Assembly: GCF_963676685.1 (NCBI RefSeq)
Contig: NC_092355.1
Coordinates: forward strand, 75,359,176 to 75,423,175
Length of the DNA: 64,000 nucleotides
Source: Mytilus edulis
Taxonomy: Eukaryota > Mollusca > Bivalvia > Mytilida > Mytilidae
Direction of reading: 5' to 3'
The notes beneath the pieces were generated by a model. That model ran no database searches. It saw only the letters and a list, made by a program, of their open reading frames with translations, and was not told where the DNA came from. Both the position numbers and the translations under genes were made by a program. Of the stretch, positions 41,801 to 53,800 are shown one piece after another (position 1 is the first letter of the stretch; every line of letters begins with the position of its first letter).

Positions 41801-44800
41801 CCAACTTTATATAATTATTACAACTATTTGTTCATTAAACCTGTCTAATTAACAACATGATTTTGTGTAGATTAATAGTAATGTGATCAGACTAAGTAGA
41901 TAACATACTTCTGTGATGTCGATCTTACATCCTCTATCAATGAGCAGTCTACAGATCTCCAGGTGTCCATTCCAGGCAGCCCACATTAATGCTGTCTGTC
42001 CACCTCTCTGGAATAATACAACTGACATCAAAACTTGTCTCATAAACTGGACAATGTTGTGTAATAAATATAAACAAAATATATATCACATGAATTAGTG
42101 GTCAAAACTGAATAAAATGACTAGTCACACTTGTATTTATATTGTACATACACAATAAATAAACATGTTTTGTTGTGAAATGTTAAATCTTCCATTAAAC
42201 CTGATATCTTAAAAAAAAAAATTTTTTCAAGAAATGTGTGAAATAATTATATAAATTGATTCAGTAGAACAAAACAAGTAAAATGAGACCCCACTTTATA
42301 TGATTCTTACAAATATTTGTTCATTAAACCTGTCTAATTAACAACATGATTTTGGGTATATTAATAGTAATGTGATCAGACTTAGTAGATAACATACATT
42401 TGTGATGTCGATCTTACATCCTCTATCAATGAGGAGTCTACAGATCTCCAGGTGTCCATTCCAGGCAGCCCTCATTAATGCTGTCCATCCATCCTCCTGG
42501 AATAATACAACTGACATCAAAACTTGTCTGATAAACTGGACAATGTTGTGTAATAAATATAAACAAAATATATATCACATGAATCAGTGGTCAAAACTGA
42601 ATAAAATGACCAGTCACACTTGTATTTATATTGTACATAAACAATAAATAAACAACATGTTTTTTTGTGAGATGTCAAACTTCCATCAGAACTGTCATGT
42701 TAATTTTTTTTTTTTTTTTTTTTTTTAAATGAATAAAATATTTACATCAATGGATTCATTACAACTCTTTGAGTAAAATAACATCTCACTTTATATAATC
42801 CTAGGAAGTATTTGTTGATATATTATTAAATCTATCTTATTAACATGATTCAGGATAATGATCAATTTTTTAAAAAGTAACTTTTTCAAAGAAATATGAA
42901 AAAAAGTTACATTTCCTGATTTAGCACGAGGAGACGAACAAAATGAGACCCCACTTTATATAATTCTTACAAATATTTGTTGTCCATTAAACCTGTCTAA
43001 TTAACAACATAATTTTGAATAGATGAAGGAATGTGGTCAAAGTGAAGCAATAACATACATGTGTGATATTTGTGTTACACCCACTGTAAAACCTTGGTGT
43101 AAAAAATGTTCTTGTAAATATTCAAAGTAAGAACTTTATCAACTATAATTCTAAACAAACAAAAACAATTATTAAAAAAAAATACCTTTATGCATTTTTT
43201 TTCTCTCACTAAAACTGTTAAATTAAAAACAGATTTTGATTTAATATCAAATTCAGTATATTGATATAAATATCAGTTTCCATACAGATATATTTTTATA
43301 TTATGTTCTGAAGTAAAATGTAGTTATGTGTTTTATACTACACATGTACAATCTGTTATGTTCTGAAGTAACTTGCAGTTGTGTGTTTTGTACTGCTCAT
43401 GTACAATATGTTATGTTCTGGAGTAACTTGAAGCTGTATGTTTATACTGCTTATGTAAAATTTGGTATGTTCTGAGGTAACTTCTTGTTGTGTGTTTTAT
43501 ACTGCTTATGTACAATGTTATGTTCTGAAGCAACTTGTAGTTGTGTGTTTTATACTGCTGTTGTACAATCTGTTATGTTCTGAAGTAATTTGTAGTTGTG
43601 TGTTATATACTGCTGGTGTACAATCTGTTATGTTCTGAAGTAACTTGCAGTTGTGTGTTCTATCCTGCTGATGTACAATATGTTATGTTCTGAAGTAATT
43701 TCTAGTTGTGTGTTCTTTACTGCTAGTGAACAATCTGTTATGTTCTGAAGTAATTTCTAGTTGTGTGTTCTATACTGCTGGTGTACAATCTGTGATGTTC
43801 TGAAGTAATTTGTAGTTGTGTGTTGTATACTGCTGGTGTACAATCTGTTATGTTCTGAAGTAACTCGCAGTTGTGTATTTAATACTGCTGGTGTACAATC
43901 TGTTATGTTCTGAAGTAATTTCTAGTTGTGTGTTCTATACTGCTGGTGTAAAATCTGTTATGTGCTGAAGTAATTTGTAGTTGTGTGTTCTATACTGCTG
44001 GTGTAAAATCTGTTATGTTCTGAAGTAATTTGTAGTTGTGTGTTCTATACTGCTGGTGTAAAATCTGTTAGGTTCTGAGGTATCTTGCAGTTGTGTGTTT
44101 TATACTGCTAGTGAACAATCTGTTAGGTTCTGAGGTAACTTGTAGTTGTGTGTTATATGCTGCTAGTGAACAATCTGTTAGGTTCTGAGGTAACTTGTAG
44201 TTGTGTGTTCTATACTGCTGGTGTAAAATCTGTTATGTTCTGAAGTAACTTGCAGTTGTGTGTTTTATCCTGCTGTTGTACAATCTGTTATGTTCTGAAG
44301 TAACTTACAGTTGTGTATTTAATACTGTTGGTGTACAATCTGTTTTGTTCTGAAGTAATTTGTAGTTGTGAGTTCTATAATGCTGGTGTACAATCTGTTA
44401 GGTTCTGAAGAAATTGTGGTTGTGCGTTCTATACTGCTGATGTAAAATCTGTTATGTTCTGAAGTAATTTGTAGTTGTGTGTTCTATACTGCTGGTGTAA
44501 AATCTGTTATGTTCTCAAGTAATTTGTAGTTATGTGTTCCATACTGCTAGTGTACAATCTGTTATGTTCTGAAGTAATTTGTAGTTGTGTGTTGTATACT
44601 GCTGGTGTACAATCTGTTATGTTCTGAAGTAATTTGTAGTTGTGTGTTATATACTGCTAGTGTACAATCTGTTATGTTCTGAAGTAATTTGTAGTTGTGT
44701 GTTATATACTGCTGATGTAAAATCTGTTATGTTCTGAAGTATCTTGCAGTTGTGTGTCCTATACTGCTAGTGTACAATCTGTTATGTTCTGAAGTAATTT

Positions 44801-47800
44801 GTAGTTGTGTGTTGTTTACTGCTGGTGTAAAATCGGTTGTTCTGAAGTATCTTGCACTTGTGTGTTCTATACTGCTGGTGTAAAATCTGTTATGTTCTGA
44901 AGTAACTTGCAGTTGTGTGTTGTATACTGCTGGTGTACAATCTGTTATATTCTGAAGTAATTTGTAGTTGTGTGTTATATACTGCTAGTGTACAATCTGT
45001 TATGTTCTGAAGTAATTTGAAGTTGTGTGTTATATACTGCTGGTGTAAAATCTGTTATGTTCTGAAGTATCTTGCAGTTGTGTGTCCTTTACTGCTAGTG
45101 TACAATCTGTTATGTTCTGAAGTAATTTGTAGTTGTGTGTTGTTTACTGCTGGTGTAAAATCTGTTATGTTCTGAAGTATCTTGCAGTTGTGTGTTCTAT
45201 AATGCTGGTGTACAATCTGTTATGTTCTGAAGTAACTTGCAGTTGTGTGTTCTATACTACTCGTGTAAAATCTGTTATGTTCTGCAGTAATTTGTAGTTG
45301 TGTGTTGTTTACTGCTGGTGTAAAATCTGTTATGTTCTGAAGTTATTTGTAGTAGTTGTGTGTCATATACTGCTTATGTAAAATCTGTTATGTTCTAAAG
45401 TAATTTGTAGTTGTGTGTTATATACTGCTGGTGTAAAATCTGTTATGTTCTGAAGTAATTTGTAGTTGTGTGTTATATACTGCTGGTGTAAAATCTGTTA
45501 TGTTCTGAAGTAATTTGTAGTAGTTGTGTGTCATATACTGCTTATGTACAATCTGTTATGTTCTGAAGTAACTTGTGGTTGTGTGTTCTATACTGCTTGT
45601 GTACAATCTGTTATGTTCTGAAGTAATTTGTAGTTGTGTGTTGTATACTGCTGGTGTAAAATCTGTTATGTTCTGAAGTATCTTGCAGTTGTGTGTTATA
45701 TACTGCTGGTGTTAAACCTGTTATGTTCTGAAGTAATTTGTAGTTGTGTGTTATATACTGCTGGTGTAGAATCTGTTATGTTCTGAAGTATCTTGAAGTT
45801 ATGTGTTTTAAACTGCTGGTGTAGAATCTGTTATGTTCTGAAGTATCTTGAAGTTATGTGTTTTAAACTGCTGGTGTACAATCTGTTATGTTCTGAAGAA
45901 ACTTGTAGTTGTGTGTTGTATACTACTGGTGTAAAATCTGTTATGTTCTGAAGTAATTTGAAGTTGTGTGTTCTATACTGCTGATGTACAATCTGTTATG
46001 TTCTGAAGTAACATGTGGTTGTGTGTTCTATACTGCTGATGTACAATCTGTAATGTTATGAAGTAATTTGTAGTTGTGTGTTCTATACTGCTGATGTAAA
46101 ATCTGTTATGTTCTGAAGTAATTTGTAGTTGTGTGTTCTATACTGCTGATGTACAATCTGTTATGTTCTGAAGTAATTTGTAGTTGTGTGTTCTGTACTG
46201 CTGGTGTAAAATCTGTTATGTTATGAAGTAACATGTGGTTGTGTGTTCTATACTGCTGGTGTAAAATCTGTTATGTTCTGATGTAATTTGTAGTTGTGTG
46301 TTCTATACTGCTAGTGTACATTCTGTTATGTTTTGGAGTTACTTAAAGCTGTATGTTTATACTGCTTATGAAAAATTTGTTATGTTCTGAAGTTACTTCT
46401 TGTTGTGTGTTTTATACTGCTTATGTACAATTTTATTTGGTGTACAATCTGTTATGTTCTGAAGTAACTTGTAGTTGTGTGTTTTATACTGCTGGTTTAC
46501 AATCTGTTATTTTCTGAAGTAGCTTGCAGTTGTGTGTTTTATACTATTTATGTACAATCTGTTCTGTTCTAAAGTAACTTTCAGTTGTGTGTTTTATACT
46601 GCTGGTGTACAATCTGTTATGTTCTGATGAATTTGTTGTTGTGTGCTCTATACTGCTGGTGTACAATCTGTTATGTTCTGAAGTAACATGTAGTTGTTTG
46701 TTTTATACTATTTATGTACAATCTGTTCTGTTCTAAAGTAACTTGCAGTTGTGTGTTTTATCCTGCTGGTGTAAAATCTGTCATGTTCTGAAGTAATTTG
46801 TAGTTGTGTGTTCTATACTGCTAGTGTACAATCTGTTATGTTCTGAAGTAATTTGTAGTTGTGTGTTTTTTACTGCTAATATACAGTCTATAATGTTCTG
46901 AAGTAACTTAAAATTTTGTGTTTTATACTGCTTATGTGCAACCTGTTATGTTCTGAAGTAATTTGTAGTTGTGTGTTCTATACTGCTGGTGTAAAATCTG
47001 TTATGTTCTGAAGTAATTTCTTATGTGCAACCTGTTCTGTTTTAAAGTAACTTGCAGTTGTGTGTTTTTAACTAGGCCTAAATTAAAATATTGTTTGTTC
47101 GCCCTTTTCCGACCCTATGTTTTGAAACAGGGTAGGTAGGTAGGTAAAATATTTTATTTTTTTCCCAAAAAAAATAATTTGGCTCGGTATATTATTTGTC
47201 ATGGGTAGGCAGGTAGGTATAATATTTTATTTTATAGATACAAAATCTGCATAATGTCATTCTTGTCCATTTTGTTTTAGCAAATAAGTTTTCCGAGACT
47301 ATTAGTTTTGAAGAAAAAAATATCACGTAGAATGTGAAGATAATGTATATGCACTACTATTTTGTTTTCAAATATCAAAATATAGAGCTGTGCCGCATAT
47401 CTTCAACGTTCATATGCCTGGAACTTTGAAGAGTTTGAACTTGTACTTATATTCTGTACTACGTACCTTGTACGCTTTACTAAAGGTTTTCTGTAAGAGC
47501 TTTGTACTGGTAAGGTATGTCCAGGCAGACATACATTACAAGTAAAAAAAGTCCCTAGAGTTAAAAATTCCGTGTTTGCCTTTCTTTCCAATAAAAATGC
47601 TACAAGACTTAAAACTCAATTGTCACGTATTTTACATCGCATTTATAAATGATCTGACGTGTATGGAAAACTTGGCGATTTTACTGCCAGATATTCTCCA
47701 CTTTACAGTGTTTTGTCACCTTTGGTTCATTTCAGATATAATTATAAATAATAAAGCGGCATCGTTAACATAATCATCCTGATCTGCGGATCACAAAAGG

Positions 47801-50800
47801 CCATCCCTACAAGAATACAACGTCCGTTTACAAATTAGTTTGTACACACGTTGATAATTTTGTATCAAACGAACTTTTTTGTAAATGAACCCTGCTCTTT
47901 TAAGTATTAAGTACAGAGTAACGTACGTCATATCATGATTTCAGGAAGCGTTCAACATCGATTTAAAACAAGTGCTTTGAAACTTCAAATGCAAGTGTTC
48001 ATGTCAAACACTCAGGTGATACCAAACGGACTGGACCTTATACGTTAAAGATAAAACCCGAGGATTCCGGTAAAAAAGTTTTGAGCGGGAAATACAAATA
48101 TAAGATTTTTGGTAGGAACGAAAAAATAAAATAAAATAAAATCTTGCTGGTAAATACAAATAAAAGATTTTCTGGCGGAACGAATTGATAGGGTCGGTCG
48201 GTAAAGGGCAAACAAACAATATTTTAATTTAAGCCTTACTTATGTTCAATCTGTTATGTTCTATGTTATGGTTATGTTCTAAAGTAACTTGTTGTCGTGT
48301 GTTTATGTACAATATTCAATATTTTGAAGTAACTTCTAGTTTTATACTGTTTTACTGCTGTTTATTTTTAAGTAATTTTTAGTTTTATACTGTTTTACTG
48401 TGCTATGTTTTGAAGTAACTTGTAGTAATATTTTGTGTGTTTTATATTGAGTAAGTACAATATCCTGTATGTGAAGTTACTTGTAGTTTTACACTGTTAT
48501 ACTACACTTTATTTTTAAGTAACTTGTAGTTTTGTGTCTTTTATTGTACATAAGATGATGTATCTTAAAATGATTTTTCTATGAAGTATTAAATTAAGGT
48601 AGTTGTGAATGTGACTATTTTACTTACAGTTTGATAATCAATGTCTGCACCATTCTGTAGGCTTAATTCTAAGGCTTCTATATCTCCATCCACAGCAGCT
48701 CTATAAAGTGTCTGTAAGTAAAACATAGATAGAACATTTAATCTTGTTAATCAATGTCTGCACCATTCTGTAGACATAATTTTAAGGCTTCTATACCTCC
48801 AGTACTAGCAGCTGTAAGAAGTTTCTGTAAGTAAAACATATATAGTACATTTAACCTTGATAATCAATGTCTGCACCATTCTGTAGACATAATTTTAAGG
48901 CTTCTATGTCTCCATCACTAGCAGCTGTAGCAAGTTTCTGTAAGTAAAACATGAATTTTAAATTTAATAAATTGTATTACATAATTGCTGTTAAATTAGG
49001 TAATAACTATATATTCTTCTGTATAGACACATTTTTCAAGATCTGACCTAATTATCATGTGCGCTGCCATTGATCTATCACGTGATGCTGCAGCCATAGC
49101 ACTAATGATAGATAAGCACGTGCTTTAATCACAACAATATCGATCTTTTGTTTACATTTTGTTTTCCCCTATTTTCTTACTCGTTTTGTTATGGAGAGTG
49201 AAAATAAATACAAAACGGGTGGTGGGAACTCATGTTCAGTTCATGGTTGTTCCAATAATCGGAAAAAAATAACTTTATGGAAGAAATCAATGTGTGAATT
49301 ACATGGTGAAATGCACGACCATTGTCCGTGTTTAATTCCTTACAGACTTCATGTAATGCCATCCAAAGAATTGATACGACTCGAGTGGATTAAAGCTTTA
49401 AATCGGAAAGATCTTCCAAAAAATATATATGTATGCTCTGAACATTTTATTGACGGAAAACCTACGGATAGAAATCCTTCTCCTAAGTTAAAGATGGGGT
49501 ATGAAAATAAGACAACTCCGGGTAGAAGAAAAATATTAAAACATCAATTGTCAGTGAAAAAGAGAAAACTAGAAACTGGTGATTCCGATTCCGATATGGA
49601 AATAACAGAATTGGACACTACCTTAGAAAGTGAGCCAGGTGCAAGTACGCCGTACGAGAAATTACCCGAGGCTATTTGTAGTTTTAATGTTATAGAAGCT
49701 TCATCTACTGTTAGTACACAATATCTTGAATCGGACTTCTTACCGCAGAAAGTCGATCACACGTACGGGAAAAATGGACCGATTTTCAGGCTAAATCCTC
49801 TCAAACAAATATAGTTTTAATGGAAGAAAAGGGAGTTCAAAGTAAATCTGACGGAGCAACTATGTCTGCTGATCAAAACTTAAAAACGGACAATGACGCT
49901 TTATTGTATACAGGGGTCACAAAAGAAGTCTTTTTCACGCTGGTGAAATGTTTTACTCCTTTTAATACATTCAGTTTTCAATTAGAGGTGGCAGATCAAT
50001 TACTCCTTGTGCTCATGAGACTTAAGTTAAATTTAATTTTTGACGATCTATGCAGAAGATTTGGTATATCAAGTGGTTTAGCTTGCAAAATATTTAATTC
50101 ATGGATTCCTGTGTTGGCAGATAAGTTAAAGTCCTTGATTGTTTGGCTCCCTAGAGAAGTAATAAGAGACTGTTGTCCCGAATCATTTAAGGAAAATTAT
50201 CCCAGAACTACCTGTATCATTGACTGTGCTGAAACATTTATTCAGAGACCAACAAATTTAAGGAGTAGGGGTGAAACGTACAGCAATTACAAGTCCGATA
50301 ATACAGCTAAATATTTAGTAGGGATATCCCCACATGGACAAATTATGTTCATATCCAAAGCTTTTGGTGGTCGTGCTAGTGATAAATTTATTGTAGAAAA
50401 AAGTGGATTCATGAATTACTTGCTTCCAGGCGATGAAATAATGGCAGATCGAGGCTTTACAATAGATGACTTATTGTTTCCATTGCGTGTTAAGCTGAAC
50501 ATTCCAGCGTTCACAAAAAACAAACCCCAGTTAAGTGCGGAAGATGTGACAACCACAAGAAGGATTGCCAGAGTACGGATACATGTTGAAAGGGTAATTC
50601 GACGATTGAAGGTCTTCAAAATTCTAAGTGGGACTGTGCCTGTATCATCCTTTAAACTGTTTGATGACATTTTGCTTGTATGCTCTGCTTTAGTTAATTT
50701 ACGGTCAGATCTGATCAGAGATACTAATGAATAATAATACTTTATTCCGAAAGCAATACAGCTTATAGGATACATATACACAATTTTACACCAATATAAT

Positions 50801-53800
50801 AATTGCACAAGAGATATATAGTAAATATAAATATAAGGTGTGCATGAAAGAACATATAATACATAATACATAATACATAATACATAATACATAATACAAA
50901 ATACGAGCGGAGAATGATATGATACTTAAATAAAGTGAGAACAAAAATATTATTTACTGCAATTAAATTCTAAGTTTTTCAGCAGATTTTAGAAATATAC
51001 CTAAGTTATTCAATTCTTTAATATTTCTGACAGATAACAACTGGATAAGTTTGAATGTAGAAGGATTTCTCCAATAATACTTTTTTATATACTTTTCTCG
51101 AATCTGACTATATTTTTTACATTCAAGTATAAAATGGTATTCATCTTCAATAGAGCTAGTATTACAATTTGTACATAGTCTATTATTTTTATCAACATTA
51201 TAATATCTACCTGTTTCTATACTTAATATATGAGCTGATATACGATATTTACAAATGTATGGCTTGTATATATAATTTACAGGTCTATCTAAATAAAATT
51301 GCAATGTGTGTGTACAATACATGTATCTATACAAATGACATTTATTTGAATTCTCAAAAAACATAGTTGCTTCACTAATGAATGCACCAAGCATTCTTTC
51401 TTTTAATTGCAATAGAAAAATATCTTTGCAATCTACACTTTGGTTCAACCAAACATAATTAAATCCATATCTAAACAAAATATCTCTAATTTTACAACAC
51501 CAGTTGTGTTTATCGTTCTTTTTAATAAAACTTCTGTCATACATCTCATCATAGCTATTCTTTAATATACAATTTTCTGTACTCAAAATTTTAATCCAAT
51601 ATTTAACCATTCTATACTGCCTTTCAATGTACATTGGCAATCTACCTAATTCACAATAAACCATATTAGTTACAGCACTCATTTTGACTTTAAGAATACG
51701 TTTTAAAAAATACAGATGAACTTTTTCAATATTTGGTGCCATATGAAATCCCCATATTTCCGAGCAATAATTCAGTATACTTGCTACATAAGTATCAAAT
51801 AATGACAACAAAGTTTCAGGATTGTAATAATCATCATGTATTTTATTGAATATACTAAACACAGCCTTTAGTAAAAAGTAATGAGTGAAATTTGTTTGTT
51901 ATTTTTTAACAGTTGGAATATACATTGTACATGTACATGTACATGATTTATCTTTAAGGCATTTGGATAATGTAATTGATATAAATGTTCATTGCATTAT
52001 GATTGTATTATGTTGTTTGTTTAGCGTCCAGTGGCAAATAGTTTATGCATATTCAGGATGACATATTTCCCTCTAGACTTCTGTTGGTTATTTCATGAAC
52101 TCTACCTTTTTGAATTTACCTTTGTCATGTTTGTTTGAGTTTCGGGTGAAATTCATTTTGTAATTTGGTGTCGGTCGCATTGATGTATAACATTGTCCAA
52201 CTCATCTCCTCTTATTCATAATTTATAATAAAACTTTCATTGCAATACATCAATCAAAGAGTAAAACATCATTGGAGGTATTTAAATGAAAACATTAAAC
52301 TTGGACACCTCTTCAGATCAATAAATGGTTTCATGATTAACCTTTTAAGATATTTTACTCTTTAACTGATGTAATGGGATGAAATTGTTAGTAACCTACA
52401 ACCGACAAGCAGTTGAAATGTCCTTAAAAATAACACAAGTTTCTTTGTGATTAGCCAGACCACACAACTATGGGGATTATCCTTGTTAGATAATTAAGAC
52501 ACACCATGGTATTTACTGTGTAAACATTGAAAATATTACTTAACACAGTAGGGCAATTAATTGACATATTTCTGATTGAACAATGTAAACAAACAAGTAC
52601 AACTAAAGGCTTCCTGCTGTCATTATCTGAACCAAACTACATGTAGACACATACATGTACAATGTAATTGTGTAATTATCCTAAAAGAGGCAGAAAAACT
52701 GACCATACAATGAAAATAAAAGTACATGCATCAAGAGTTACGTTGAAAAATCACAACAATCAAGTCGTTTGAAGAATACACACACTAGCAATCATACCAC
52801 ATCTCACAAATAATATATATATACAGGTACATGTATATATGTTTAGATAAACCAACAAACGAAACAATTATTTGAATGGATTTTGTTTTGTTAAAAACAA
52901 ATAAAATAATTTTCAATACAAAATAAGCACATACATCGGTGTTTAATTATACATTATACATATCCTTCAAAATCTGACTGCTAAAATTAAGCAAATGTAC
53001 ACATGGTACATGTATTAATATATATTATCAAATATGCATAAACTTTACAAAAGCTTTGCTCATCATCAGACGGTTATCCTGGATCTCATTAACTAAACAC
53101 GGAAGAAGTTTTTTTACATAAAAAGTTTTTAATCTGGTGATTTGGTTATTAACGTAAGTCTCGTTATACAGAATGTCAATATATTTATGTTCATCTACGC
53201 CAAGCCATACAAGCAACTTGCACTGTTTTAATCCCGTACAATACATAGTGAGCTGAACTTGTAGGTAAATTCCTCTGCTCCCTTTTTCCTTTACAAGATC
53301 TCCATTTTCATCTTTTCTGACATCATATTTGCCAGATTCAAATAGTTGATCTAATGTTGACCAACTAGAAGAAGGCACTGGACACTTTATTTCTAGAAGA
53401 GTTTGTCCATCAAAAATTCCATCTGGACTTGCGGACAACCAGTTTTCCTGTTGTGACACACAAATGCCTTTCTCTTGAACTTGATGTCCATTAGAGTTCA
53501 GATACACTTTTGCATCTATTTCTCCCTGCTGGCCATGTTTAGTGAATTTATTTCCAACAAATTTATGGTGTAAATGTTCACGTATAAAGTTCGTGCTGTC
53601 TGTTGTTTTCTTAACCGGCACTTTGTGAGCACTGCTGGCAGTTATTCTTAACTTTCTACAGTCTTTCCATAATAAGCTTTTGGACTGAAGTGTTGTTTCA
53701 GTCTGTAATCTTTCTACTTGAGAATCCGTCAGTAACACATATTTAGAAAGAAACTGCACACATTTAGCACACGACGACAAATCATTATGTTCACCATGAA

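Larger units (their letters stand above)
39952..43080 (-). repeat. Tandem array of intron plus ankyrin-exon units
   Basis: Exon spacing alternates 487, 660 and 489 bases, and a two-exon block of 1147-1149 bases is duplicated. Minor intron variants (TAGATTA/ACTAAG against TATATTA/ACTTAG) agree for members 4 and 2 and for members 3 and 1, supporting block duplication. Exon-less partial units, such as those with GAGACCCCACTTTATATGAT at about 40.14, 40.48 and 42.95 kb, extend the array on both sides. The array formerly continued to 28.58-28.73 kb, before the large insertion. Confidence 0.8.

Noticed and set aside
49191..50734. Domesticated host THAP gene
   Set aside because: Matching transposon ends, the YqaJ partner gene and the 2-base duplication show it is part of a transposon.
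50416..50892. 158-codon minus-strand frame
   Set aside because: It is antisense to the transposase and runs into the LINE 3' region; no independent protein signal.
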